Of a stretch of DNA of 44,975 nucleotides, positions 25,595-34,399 are shown one piece after another; position 1 is the stretch's first letter, and every line of letters starts with the position of its first letter. The notes below the pieces were generated by a model. It did no database searches. It was not told the DNA's origin and saw only the letters and a list, made by a program, of their open reading frames with translations. The DNA is from an uncultured bacterium (lineage in GTDB: Bacteria; Cyanobacteriota; Vampirovibrionia; Gastranaerophilales; Gastranaerophilaceae): positions 1-44,975 of the forward strand of contig CAMOPX010000014.1 in assembly GCA_946622415.1 (NCBI GenBank), read 5' to 3'. A program made the translations under genes and the position numbers.

Positions 25595-26722
25595 TTAATA
25601 ATTTTTATCAAGCTTAAAGTATTCAATCATATTGTAGATTGATTTTAATTCTCTATAAAATCTGAAAATATATTTTGAACTGTTGACAGATGTATATAAG
25701 TTGCCCATTTCAAAACAATCGTTATTTGTTGATATTGCTACCATAAAATTGTCATCAAAGAACGAGCACTTTATTTTTTTACTCTTGTATGCGGTTGTGA
25801 ATTTATTTAATAATTCCATAAATAAAGGAGTTACAAGATATCTTGCTTCTGTATCATCAGATGAATATACATCGAATTTTTTTATAAATTTTGTATCTTC
25901 TAAAATTATTTTATTAAGCGGTTCTTCACGTTTTTGATAGCGATATGCTAAAAAGACGGTAATTAAGAAAAATATTATTGCAAAAACGAGTTTACCATGC
26001 GAATAACCGCGCTTAAATATTTCTAATGAACCAACTGCAGCCAACCCTATTGTTATTAAAAAATTCTGTTTTTTTGTTTGATTTCCTTTTGTTGAAATAA
26101 CAGTTCTGTTTTTGATTTTTTTATTGTATTTAAAAGTTACTACTGCTCCTCCAAATACCGTGTAATATGAACCTCTTGACCCATGTTTAATTAGATGAGC
26201 TTCGTATATATTAAAAGGGACTTCTTTGTATTTGCAATCAAATTCATCATCAATATATACTTCGTCAAAATTCGTAAATAACCCGCTTTTATTCAGTTCT
26301 GAAAAAATGCTGTCGCTACTGTATACTAAAGCTGATTTTTTATCGTGCTTTATCCATTTAATGTCACCAAATATTTGTAAAACATCATTTATTGTTTTGT
26401 TTTTTATTAAATTTTTGAAATCCTTATTATTTTTTTGTAAATCATAGCGGGTACAAAGCGCAACAATTATAAGAATGCCTATAATTGGCAAAACTATAAT
26501 AAGAGAATCGTCAAGAGTGTACGCTGTATACATAAGTATCATTGGAAGAAAAAAGCAAGAAATACCGATAATTATCAAAACGGAAAAAAATATTTTGGTT
26601 ATTATATCTTTTCTTTTTAAATTAATTCTTGTTTGTTCCAATGTTTTAAATTTTGGGACAAGTTCATTTTCATATATTTTTAAAAAATTGCGAAAACTTA
26701 AATTTGATTCTTTAACTTCCAT
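25595..26722 (-). CDS. DUF3137-like membrane protein
   Basis: 375-residue protein with two adjacent N-terminal membrane helices (~45-85). A large soluble region (~110-220) carries FGGAVVTFKYNKKIKNRTVI, the pattern I associate with DUF3137 (galanin-like) proteins. A second hydrophobic hairpin (~225-265) and a C-terminal soluble part follow. Function in the family is unknown. The ATG at 26722 is preferred over the in-frame TTG at 26734; GGAT lies 7-10 bp before it. It starts 19 bp after spmB and is probably the last gene of the spmAB operon. Confidence 0.7.
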   Translation of the reverse strand: MEVKESNLSFRNFLKIYENELVPKFKTLEQTRINLKRKDIITKIFFSVLIIIGISCFFLPMILMYTAYTLDDSLIIVLPIIGILIIVALCTRYDLQKNNKDFKNLIKNKTINDVLQIFGDIKWIKHDKKSALVYSSDSIFSELNKSGLFTNFDEVYIDDEFDCKYKEVPFNIYEAHLIKHGSRGSYYTVFGGAVVTFKYNKKIKNRTVISTKGNQTKKQNFLITIGLAAVGSLEIFKRGYSHGKLVFAIIFFLITVFLAYRYQKREEPLNKIILEDTKFIKKFDVYSSDDTEARYLVTPLFMELLNKFTTAYKSKKIKCSFFDDNFMVAISTNNDCFEMGNLYTSVNSSKYIFRFYRELKSIYNMIEYFKLDKNY

Positions 26723-26741
26723 GGTTCTATCCAAGTTGTTC

Positions 26742-27275
26742 TTACAGGAAAAATATTCTGCAAATAATAATCGCTGCGATTAAGCCGACTATATCCGCTA
26801 AAATTCCTGCCATAAGGGCATGTCTGAATTTTTTGATTCCGACAGAACCAAAGTAAACTGCTGCCACATAAAATGTTGTTTCGCTGCTTCCTGTGATTAC
26901 GGCAGCGAGTTTTGTTGCGTATGAATTTGCACCTGTTTGATTGATTACATCTCCCAAAACTCCTAATGTTGCAGAACCGGACAAAGAACGGGTAAGCATT
27001 ATTATTGTTGTTTCTACCGGAATTTTTAAATAATCAAATATCGGAGATAATAAATTCTGAATTGTATCCGCTGCACCGCTTGCTCTAAAGGCTGATGTTG
27101 CGGTTATTATTGCAATTAAATAAGGAATAATTCTTATTGCAATATCAAACCCGCCTTTAGCACCTTCAATAAAATTTTCATAAACGGGAACTTTTTTAAT
27201 TATGCCGTAGGTTACGATTGATGTAATTATAATCGGTAAAATAAATACGGAAAGCGAGTTTAATATTTTAATCAT
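26742..27275 (-). CDS. spmB: SpmB-like nucleoside-recognition (Gate) membrane protein
   Basis: 177-residue protein with about five membrane helices, the size of Bacillus SpmB. The conserved core RSLSGSATLGVLGD (~97-110) with the following GSSETTFYVAAVYFGSVGIKK (~129-149) is the Gate/nucleoside-recognition signature. In Bacillus, SpmA and SpmB affect spore core dehydration, but the pair is common in non-spore-formers, where its transport substrate is unknown. The ATG overlaps the spmA stop by four bases (ATGA). No sporulation gene is in the window. Confidence 0.88.
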   Translation of the reverse strand: MIKILNSLSVFILPIIITSIVTYGIIKKVPVYENFIEGAKGGFDIAIRIIPYLIAIITATSAFRASGAADTIQNLLSPIFDYLKIPVETTIIMLTRSLSGSATLGVLGDVINQTGANSYATKLAAVITGSSETTFYVAAVYFGSVGIKKFRHALMAGILADIVGLIAAIIICRIFFL

Positions 27276-27853
27276 TTAAACCCCCTTACTTTTTCCAGTA
27301 TTTTTGCAAAGAATAAAGCTGACACAAAAGCTATGCTTGTTGTAATTAATGTAGGAATAATAATTTGTGAAGGATTTTCCATTCCGTTTGATGCAAGTAT
27401 TGCAAGTACCGTCGCAGGGACTATTTGAAAGCCTGCCGTATTTATTGCAAGGAATGTGCACATTGAATTTGTTGCGTGGTCTTTTTTGGGGTTTTCTTCT
27501 TGCATATTTTCCATGGCTTTTATTCCGAAGGGTGTTGCCGCATTACACAGACCCAAGGCATTTGCGCTGATATTTAGTGCAATATTTGAAAGTGCTTTTT
27601 TGTTTTCTTTTAAATCAGGAAAAATTAAAAGAAGAGGTTTGTTAATTATTTTTGCAAATATTTCCATTAAACCTGATTTTTCGGCAATTTTTACCAAACC
27701 GAGCCAAAACCCCATTATTCCAATTAACCCGAATGAAATCTCTACTGCTTTTTTGGCACCTTGAAATATTTCATCCGTCATTACATCCATTTTGCCGTTT
27801 ATAATTGCGCAGATGAATGAAATTACTATTAAAAAAGCGAATATATAGTTCAT
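27272..27853 (-). CDS. spmA: SpmA-like nucleoside-recognition (Gate) membrane protein
   Basis: 193-residue membrane protein of SpmA length with about five hydrophobic segments. Family motifs are MGFWLGLVKIAEKSGLM (~48-64), ANALGLCNAATPFGIKAME (~96-114) and the MCTFLAINTAGFQIVPATV stretch (~130-148). With SpmB it probably forms a heteromeric transporter. It begins 1 bp after the stop of the 443-residue gene, so both are in one operon (41-residue ORF, 443-residue protein, spmA, spmB, DUF3137-like). Confidence 0.88.
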   Translation of the reverse strand: MNYIFAFLIVISFICAIINGKMDVMTDEIFQGAKKAVEISFGLIGIMGFWLGLVKIAEKSGLMEIFAKIINKPLLLIFPDLKENKKALSNIALNISANALGLCNAATPFGIKAMENMQEENPKKDHATNSMCTFLAINTAGFQIVPATVLAILASNGMENPSQIIIPTLITTSIAFVSALFFAKILEKVRGFK

Positions 27854-27854
27854 T

Positions 27855-29186
27855 TTACCTCTGATAATGCGTCATGAAATATTCTTCTCCTGTAGATGAG
27901 ATTGAATATTTTTTCTGACCGTCAACTTCAATTACTTTTATAAAGTTTCCGGTTATTAAGCCGTTAATAACGGAAGAATCCGCAATGTTGCCTGTTGCCT
28001 GAAATATTTTTGAATTTATATATTTCATATTAAAACTGTGCTGGCCGCTTATATGTTTAATATAATATGCGCATATTAAAAATTCGTCAATAATACCTTT
28101 TGCATTGTAGTTTGATAAAAACGTCTTAAAATCCAAATTAAGAGCTTGTTTTGCTTCAGGGTATTCTTTTGCTGCAATAATATTTTGTGATTCAGGCGGG
28201 TTATTAAATGGATTTTCGTTTGAAAAGATTGAGCCCATTTCTTGGGAATCTGAATTGTTTTGAGTAATAGGCAATTCTTCTTGTTTGTCGGGTATAATAA
28301 ATTCCGCATCAGAATTTTTGTATCCGTTTCCAAACATAGCATTATTCTGTTGACTTTGTGTCGAATTATATTTATCTAAATCAACATCGAATTCTTCATC
28401 AAATTCTTCGTCAAATTCCTTTAATTCGACATTATCCGTTTTGGGCGGATTTGAATATGAATCCGGAATATCAATATCAAAAGTTTCGTCGGATGCTATA
28501 TCGATATCATTTATTGCGTTTTGTACGAGTTCTATTGTTTTATTTAAATTTTCTTGTTTTTCTTTTTTTGTATCAACTTTTGGTTCGTCAATGCCAATTA
28601 TTTCCAGGTCTTGTGAATCGTTATTTTTTGTTTGAAATTCTAAAGAATTATTTTGTTGCGGTTTGATGGATACAATTTCGGGCAGAGGATTTGCCGCAGG
28701 TGCTGTTTGTTGTTGAATGGGAGCTTGAGCTTCTGAGTTTAGAGTTTGTTGCTGAATAGTGGGGCTATTTTGAACATCTTCTTGGAAAACAAGTTCTTCT
28801 TTTGGAACAGGTTTAAACACTAAACCACCGAGCTCTGATGATTTTTTTGTTTCTTCTTTTTCAATATCAGGATCGGATAATTGAATAAATTCATCGTTAT
28901 CGGTTTTTAGTTGTATGTCATTTGTATTCAAATTTTCATTTGGTTGTGTGTATGATGGCACGCTTTTTTGGGGTGCAGAGCTTTCTATATTTTTTTCTAA
29001 ACTGTCTATCGATTTTACTTCTACATTTTTTCTTTCGATTTTTTTAATTTTATCGGTAAACTCTTTGCTTGCACCATACATAAGGGAGAAATAAATATCC
29101 ATTTCCCTCTGTATTACAAATTTATCTGTTGAGTTTAAAGAATACTCACCATTATTTGATTTAATTTTTAAATTATAATAATGCAC
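27855..29186 (-). CDS. Hypothetical acidic protein, winged-helix-like C-terminus
   Basis: 443-residue protein of unknown function. Residues 1-40 form a small conserved-looking unit (YYNLKIKSNNGEYSLNS). Residues ~60-345 are an acidic, Gln/Asn/Glu/Pro-rich, probably disordered linker with EEFDEEFDVD-type repeats. The last ~95 residues (from LNLDFKTFLSNYNAKG) are ordered and helical. They end in a short beta hairpin, ViEVDGQKKYSISSTGEEYF, as in winged-helix domains. It starts with GTG at 29186, and AGGGA lies 5 bp upstream. Directly upstream lies a 41-residue ORF resembling its first 40 residues. Role unknown; DNA or protein binding by the C-terminal domain is inference. Confidence 0.75.
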   Translation of the reverse strand: MHYYNLKIKSNNGEYSLNSTDKFVIQREMDIYFSLMYGASKEFTDKIKKIERKNVEVKSIDSLEKNIESSAPQKSVPSYTQPNENLNTNDIQLKTDNDEFIQLSDPDIEKEETKKSSELGGLVFKPVPKEELVFQEDVQNSPTIQQQTLNSEAQAPIQQQTAPAANPLPEIVSIKPQQNNSLEFQTKNNDSQDLEIIGIDEPKVDTKKEKQENLNKTIELVQNAINDIDIASDETFDIDIPDSYSNPPKTDNVELKEFDEEFDEEFDVDLDKYNSTQSQQNNAMFGNGYKNSDAEFIIPDKQEELPITQNNSDSQEMGSIFSNENPFNNPPESQNIIAAKEYPEAKQALNLDFKTFLSNYNAKGIIDEFLICAYYIKHISGQHSFNMKYINSKIFQATGNIADSSVINGLITGNFIKVIEVDGQKKYSISSTGEEYFMTHYQR

Positions 29187-29207
29187 TACTATCCCTGATT
29201 ATCCATC

Positions 29208-29333
29208 TTATTGTTGTTTTTTAAGTATTTCTTCACGCCATTTTTCGAGTTGTTGTTCGACAAAATCCGCATCATCTGAAGAAAATTCTATCTCTAATTC
29301 ACCTTTTTTCATTTTGAATACGTATTGAGGCAT
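29208..29333 (-). CDS. 41-residue small protein
   Basis: Small ORF (MPQYVFKMKKGELEIEFSSD..., ending EEILKKQQ) with a strong AGGAG 8 bp before its ATG, 22 bp upstream of the next gene. Its residues 3-33 line up with residues 2-33 of the downstream 443-residue protein: Y-x-hydrophobic-K-hydrophobic-K, GE, S-x-D and F-V at similar spacing. It therefore looks like a free-standing version of that N-terminal unit. Codon use and the ribosome-binding site support translation. Function unknown. Confidence 0.68.
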   Translation of the reverse strand: MPQYVFKMKKGELEIEFSSDDADFVEQQLEKWREEILKKQQ

Positions 29334-29573
29334 TTTTAAACTCCTAATTCTACCAACATTATATATAAAAAATCATTTTTTTTCTTTAAATTTTAAGTAT
29401 TGTTAAATTAACCTTTAATATTTGGCATGGAAAAAATTGATTTTTATAAAAAAATTGTTAAATTATTGGTATAAATGCCCACATTTTTAATACAAATGTA
29501 TGACTAATTACACATAGATTTTTCTTATAATACTCTTGTAATTGTACAAAGGGGTTAATATCAGAGGTTTATT

Positions 29574-31079
29574 TTGTATAATTCAATATATCCTAACATA
29601 AATTATCATAGACACAATTTTGAGCAAAGACAAAGCTCTAATTTTAATGCCGTAAATAACCCCCAAGTAAACAATAATGAACAACAAAGACAGCAACCTG
29701 CAAATCAACAAACATATCCCAACGGCACAAAAGCCGCAATTGATTATAACAGAGGACAAATCAATATTTCGCAGGTTTTAACAGATTTTAAAAATACAAT
29801 CGTTGCTATTAACGCGCCAAATGAAGTTCGTGACGAAGTTTACCTTTATTTAAATCTTGTTGATAGAGAATCTAAAAAACAAGAACCAAGCAGGGATATT
29901 ATTCTTGCTAATTTAAAAAATGCTTCAAGAATCTCTGATACATATATAGCAAACAGCCTGAATAAGCCGTCTAATGTTGTTGAAGGCTGGATTGATGCAT
30001 TGTTTTTACAAAAAATAAACCTCAAGTCTGACCCTGATGAAATAAACCCTGATTTTCTTCTTGAATTCCCTAAGCAAGCCCAAGAAAAAATTGAAGCAAA
30101 CAAATTAGCACAAGAACAAAACATTACTGAAGAACCTTTGATAGAAAGCGAATCTGATGAAGTTCTTGATTTGGCAAAAATTGCAGAGGAACAAGAACAA
30201 GCAGAAGCTGTTCCCGCTCAAAGACAAGAAATCAGGTATGAAAACTTAGAAGTTGAAAGTTCTCTTGAATTAACGGAGCAATCCGAACCTGTAGAAGCAC
30301 CTGAAATTGGTTTTACTCCAATTAATGTTGTTGATGCCAAAGCAAAAGAAATATTTTCCAAAGTAAAACAGCTTCCAAAAACAGAATCAGGCTATACTGA
30401 TGCTCTTAATATGTTGAATGAAGCTTTAGGACTGATGGAAAATGATGATGATGTTAACGGAAACATTAAAGCAGCGATTCATATGGAACGAGGTAAAATA
30501 TTTGATAGCTATGACTATGTTGATTATGCTTTAAGAGATTATTTTGAAGCTACAAAAGCAAATGATTTAAATTTAAAAGCAAATGCTTTTTATAAAACAG
30601 GAAAAATTTATGATGAATTCAGTGAGTTTTCACCCGCTTTAGAAAACTATTTATCATCCGTTGCATATAGCGGCGAGGCGGATAACTACTCCGGTCAAAC
30701 GACTGTATTATCCAAAATTGCTGATTTATATGCAAAACAATACGATATTGAAAGATGCAGTGATTTTTCATCTCTTGCATTGGATGCAGCACAGGAAACC
30801 AACGATGATGTGCTTGTTGCAAACACACATTCAAATATTGCTCAAAATTATCAATACTTAGGTGAAAACGATAAAGCACTTGATAACTATAAAGATGCAC
30901 TTGCCCTGTTTTCAAGAACCGATGAATCGTATGAACAAATGGCATATAATTACGAACAAGCTTCAATTGTTATGGGAAAACTCGGCAATTCTCTTAAAGC
31001 AGCGAAGCTTCAAGAGAAGGCTCTTCGATATTATCAACTAGCTCAACAACAGCAGGAGCCACAGGAAGCAGCAAGTTAA
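29574..31079 (+). CDS. TPR-repeat protein
   Basis: 501-residue cytoplasmic protein. Residues 1-55 are Asn/Gln-rich and disordered. A helical domain (~57-165) contains DYNRGQINISQVLTDFKNTIVAINAPNEVRDEVYLYLNLVDRES and SNVVEGWIDAL. Residues ~165-265 are an acidic Glu/Gln linker. Residues ~270-490 are a run of about six tetratricopeptide repeats (e.g. AFYKTGKIYDEFSEFSPALENYLSS; NIAQNYQYLGENDKALDNYKDAL). TPR domains scaffold protein complexes. The TTG start at 29574 is supported by AGAGG 6 bp upstream; TATAAT (29526-29531) is the likely -10. The last 86 bp overlap the 3' end of aroB on the other strand. Confidence 0.82.
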   Translation: MYNSIYPNINYHRHNFEQRQSSNFNAVNNPQVNNNEQQRQQPANQQTYPNGTKAAIDYNRGQINISQVLTDFKNTIVAINAPNEVRDEVYLYLNLVDRESKKQEPSRDIILANLKNASRISDTYIANSLNKPSNVVEGWIDALFLQKINLKSDPDEINPDFLLEFPKQAQEKIEANKLAQEQNITEEPLIESESDEVLDLAKIAEEQEQAEAVPAQRQEIRYENLEVESSLELTEQSEPVEAPEIGFTPINVVDAKAKEIFSKVKQLPKTESGYTDALNMLNEALGLMENDDDVNGNIKAAIHMERGKIFDSYDYVDYALRDYFEATKANDLNLKANAFYKTGKIYDEFSEFSPALENYLSSVAYSGEADNYSGQTTVLSKIADLYAKQYDIERCSDFSSLALDAAQETNDDVLVANTHSNIAQNYQYLGENDKALDNYKDALALFSRTDESYEQMAYNYEQASIVMGKLGNSLKAAKLQEKALRYYQLAQQQQEPQEAAS

Positions 31080-32055
31080 TTTTTTTATTTTGAACTTTTT
31101 TATCTTGTTTCATTATTTCAATGAATTTTTTAGTATCAAATTCGGGTATTTTACCCGTAAGTTCAAACTTGTCTATTAAATAATTTATTTTTTGGAAATA
31201 ATTTTCATCTATTCTGTTTAAGCTTAATGCGAGCTTTGCTGCCATTTTCATACCGTGAGCAACAGCTTGTCCGTGAGAGATTTTTTTATAATTCATTAGA
31301 GTTTCGATGGGGTGAGCGTATGTATGCCCAAAATTAAGCACTTTTCTTAGACCCCCTTCTTTAATATCCTTATTGACAACATTTGCTTTTAAAGATACAC
31401 AAATTGCGATAATTTTTTCGATTTCTTTTTTAACATCATCTTTTTGCAACTGTTCAAGAAGGCCTAATAAATTGTATTCTATATCATGTTTGCAAGATTT
31501 TTCAATGAATGCATATTTTAAAATCTCACCCAGACCGCATTTATATTCATAATCATTTAATGTATTCAAAAATTGCGGATCAATAATAATTTTTTTGGCA
31601 GGATAAAATGAACCCACAAGATTTTTTCCGAATTTTGTATTATAGCCTGTTTTTCCGCCTATGGCAGAATCGCACATTGCAAGAAGCGTTGTTGGGATTT
31701 GTATTAATTCAACTCCTCTTAATACGCTTGATGCGACATAACCCGCCAAATCTCCGACAACCCCTCCGCCGAGTGCCATAATACAATCTCTTCTCTCTAT
31801 TCTTTTTAAAAGAAGCTGATTAATTATTTCATTGAAGGTTTTTTCGTTTTTATATTTTTCGCCGTCTTTTATAATAATAACTTTATCCGTATTGAATTTA
31901 TAAACAATTTGCGGGTATAGTTTTGCAACGGTTTTATTGGTGATTAAAAAATAATTTTTGTTTTCAAAAAAACTCTGTATTTCATCTTTTAAATCATTCT
32001 TTATATAAATTTCGCTAACTAAATTTTCGCATGTATTTATTGTAATTCTTTGCAT
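30994..32055 (-). CDS. aroB: 3-dehydroquinate synthase
   Basis: Second enzyme of the shikimate pathway (DAHP to 3-dehydroquinate, NAD and metal dependent); 353 residues, normal length. Visible are the NAD-binding GGGVVGDLAGYVASSVLRG (~96-114), PTTLLAMCDSAIGGKTGYN (~121-139), the metal ligand regions GLGEILKYAFI and LNFGHTYAHPIE, and HGQAVAHGM. It overlaps aroK by 19 bp in another frame. Its own 3' end overlaps the convergent TPR gene by 86 bp, and the overlapping part encodes the normal C-terminal strand LLLPVAPAVVELVDNI. It is the last gene of the aro operon. Confidence 0.95.
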   Translation of the reverse strand: MQRITINTCENLVSEIYIKNDLKDEIQSFFENKNYFLITNKTVAKLYPQIVYKFNTDKVIIIKDGEKYKNEKTFNEIINQLLLKRIERRDCIMALGGGVVGDLAGYVASSVLRGVELIQIPTTLLAMCDSAIGGKTGYNTKFGKNLVGSFYPAKKIIIDPQFLNTLNDYEYKCGLGEILKYAFIEKSCKHDIEYNLLGLLEQLQKDDVKKEIEKIIAICVSLKANVVNKDIKEGGLRKVLNFGHTYAHPIETLMNYKKISHGQAVAHGMKMAAKLALSLNRIDENYFQKINYLIDKFELTGKIPEFDTKKFIEIMKQDKKVQNKKINLLLPVAPAVVELVDNIEEPSLEASLL

Positions 32056-32546
32056 ATTTCATCCGTTATTTTTTGTATTGTTTTGTTGTCTGTATGTACT
32101 GTTAAGTTTGCTTTTTTATAGAATTGCTCTCTTGATAATAAAATTTTTTCTATCTCCTTTTTGGGATTATCAACAAGAAGAAGCGGCCTTGTTTTATCGT
32201 TTTTGATTCTGTTGAATATTGTATCAGGTTTTGCTTTTAAATATACCGTATAAACTTCATTATTAAAGAGTAACTTTCTGTTTTCTTCTTTTAATATTAT
32301 TCCGCCGCCTGTTGAAATTATTATGTTTTCTTTTAAAAGGCAAGTGGTTAAAATCTCATTTTCTTTTTTTCTAAAAGCCTCTTCTCCGTATTCTTTAAAA
32401 AAATCTTTTATCTTAATTTTGTTTTCTTTTTCAAAAACATAATCCAAATCGACAGCTTCTATATTTAATTTATTTGCCAGTAATTTGGAAATTGTAGTTT
32501 TTCCTGAGCCCATCATTCCGATTAGAGCAATTTTTTTAAATTTCAT
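32037..32546 (-). CDS. aroK: Shikimate kinase
   Basis: 169-residue kinase that phosphorylates shikimate; normal length. Walker A is GMMGSGKT (10-17), the shikimate-binding Asp lies in VDLDYVFEKE (~33-36), and the GGG of STGGGIIL and the lid KTRPLLL are present. It overlaps aroC by 11 bp and aroB by 19 bp, so the three aro genes are translationally packed. Confidence 0.95.
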   Translation of the reverse strand: MKFKKIALIGMMGSGKTTISKLLANKLNIEAVDLDYVFEKENKIKIKDFFKEYGEEAFRKKENEILTTCLLKENIIISTGGGIILKEENRKLLFNNEVYTVYLKAKPDTIFNRIKNDKTRPLLLVDNPKKEIEKILLSREQFYKKANLTVHTDNKTIQKITDEICKELQ

Positions 32547-33660
32547 TTATCCTCTTTTTGTATGCTCTGAATGCTTTATCTATATCATTCTTACAATCCT
32601 TGCCGAATTTATCCAGAAAATTATCAAGTATTACTATTGCTGCCATATTTCTTGCAACTACTCCTGCCGCTTCAACGGCACAGTTGTCTGCTCTTTCAAA
32701 ATGCGCAGAAGTGTTCTTATGTGTAATTATTTCTACGCTATTTAAGGCTTTTTTCATTGTCGGAATAGGCTTCATTGCAACCGTCAATACAATATCTTCG
32801 CCATTACTCATACCGCCTTCTATTCCGCCTGAGTTATTTGTTTTGTGACAATATTTTTCGTTTTCATAGTAAATTTCATCATGAGAATTGAAACCTGAAA
32901 CCATGGAATATTCTTTTCCTAATCCGACTTCAACAGATTTTATGGCAGGAATGGACATTAAGCTTTGTGCAAGCATTCCGTCCAATCTTTTATCCCAATG
33001 AACAAAACTGCCTAATCCGACAGGTACATTTTTAATTGTTATTTTTATTACACCGCCAAGACTGTCGCCTTGTTCTTGATATTCTTTAATGTATTTTTCA
33101 AAATCTTCTTTCTTATCACAAGCTCCGATTGATAAGATTTCTGAGGAAAATTCAATATCATAATATTTGAGAATATTTTGACATATTGCACCGACTGCGA
33201 CTCTTGTTGCAGTTTCTCTGGCACTTGAGCGTTCTAAAACATATCTTATATCTTCAAAATTATATTTAATTACTCCCGCTAAATCCGCATGTGCGGGTCT
33301 TAATTTTTTGATTATTTTTTCGGATATCTTTTCGTTTATTTCTTCTCTTGTTGTTTCGTCGAGATTTTCAAAGTCGATTTTTGTAATGCTCATCGGATAA
33401 ATCCAATTTTGAAAATCTTTATTTTGTATTTGAAATGCTATAGGAGAAGCGGTTGTAATTGAATGTCTAACGCCTGATGTAATTTTGATTTTATCTTTTT
33501 CGATTTTCATTCTGCCGCCTCTACCGACACCTGATTGACGTGCAGATAATTCGGAATTTATAAAATCAAAATCGAGTTCATATCCGTAGGGGATTCCTTC
33601 TATAATGCCATTCAGACATTCTCCGTGTGATTCTCCCGCTGTTAAAAATCTTAATGCCAT
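32536..33660 (-). CDS. aroC: Chorismate synthase
   Basis: FMN-dependent last enzyme of the shikimate pathway (EPSP to chorismate); 374 residues, typical. Family signatures are GESHGECLNGIIEGIPYG (8-25), RQSGVGRGGRMKIEKD, the RSSARETATRVAVGA stretch (~139-153) and the C-terminal GGMSNGEDI. The ATG follows the Nif3-like gene stop after 1 bp. It opens the aroC-aroK-aroB block; aroA, aroD and aroE are not in the window. Confidence 0.96.
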   Translation of the reverse strand: MALRFLTAGESHGECLNGIIEGIPYGYELDFDFINSELSARQSGVGRGGRMKIEKDKIKITSGVRHSITTASPIAFQIQNKDFQNWIYPMSITKIDFENLDETTREEINEKISEKIIKKLRPAHADLAGVIKYNFEDIRYVLERSSARETATRVAVGAICQNILKYYDIEFSSEILSIGACDKKEDFEKYIKEYQEQGDSLGGVIKITIKNVPVGLGSFVHWDKRLDGMLAQSLMSIPAIKSVEVGLGKEYSMVSGFNSHDEIYYENEKYCHKTNNSGGIEGGMSNGEDIVLTVAMKPIPTMKKALNSVEIITHKNTSAHFERADNCAVEAAGVVARNMAAIVILDNFLDKFGKDCKNDIDKAFRAYKKRINEI

Positions 33661-33661
33661 A

Positions 33662-34399
33662 TTACACCATAACCCACGGTTTTTCTTCTTTTGCTATCAT
33701 AACGTCAACCTTTGTTTTTGAAATCAGTCCTTGAATTAAAGGTAATACAGGGAGTTCAGATTCAAAATGACCTATATCTATAACGGCAAAACTGTCAACT
33801 TCCAAAGCTTTATGGAATTTAATGTCGCCTGTTATAAATACGTCAACATCATAGTTTTTTAATTTATTAACAAAACTTCCGCCGCCGCCTGCGCAGATTG
33901 CAATATTTTTAACTATTGTAACGTTATCGGGATTTATTAATTTAACAGATTCAAGACCTAACGATTGTTTTATGTTTTCAATCAGCTGTTCGAGCGCGAG
34001 TTCGTCTTTAAGATGAGAAATTTTAATATAATCTTCCACTGTTACAAGGTTTTGTAGTCCTAATACTCCGCACAAAGCATCTGTTGTAGAGCCGTACGTT
34101 TTATCAAGGTTTGTGTGTGCGCAATAAACACAAATATTGTTCTTTATTGCTTCATTAATAAGCGGATTATTTATTTTTTTAATCGGTTCAAAAATCAAAG
34201 GGTGATGAGTTACGATTAAATCGCAATCGTTTGTTATTGCTTGTTCTAAGACTTCTTTTGTGAAGGATAAAGCAACTAAAACTTTGTTCGTATAATCATG
34301 TCCTAAATCAATTTGCCAGCCTGAATTATCCCAATTTTCGGCTAAATCTAAAGAAGCGTATTTTTCAATTTTTGAAATAATATAATCTGTTTTAATCAC
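33662..34399 (-). CDS. Nif3-like dinuclear metal-centre protein
   Basis: 245-residue protein of the NIF3/YbgI (GTP cyclohydrolase I type 2-like) family. Metal-binding residues are visible in VTHHPLIF (the adjacent histidines), AHTNLD and, near the C-terminus, DIGHFESE. The GTG start at 34399 is chosen because GGAGG lies exactly 6 bp upstream, inside coaBC; the in-frame ATG at 34426 has no such site. The start overlaps the coaBC stop by 8 bp. The biochemical role of the family is unsettled. Its place between coaBC and aroC reflects the operon rather than a proven function. Confidence 0.88.
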   Translation of the reverse strand: MIKTDYIISKIEKYASLDLAENWDNSGWQIDLGHDYTNKVLVALSFTKEVLEQAITNDCDLIVTHHPLIFEPIKKINNPLINEAIKNNICVYCAHTNLDKTYGSTTDALCGVLGLQNLVTVEDYIKISHLKDELALEQLIENIKQSLGLESVKLINPDNVTIVKNIAICAGGGGSFVNKLKNYDVDVFITGDIKFHKALEVDSFAVIDIGHFESELPVLPLIQGLISKTKVDVMIAKEEKPWVMV

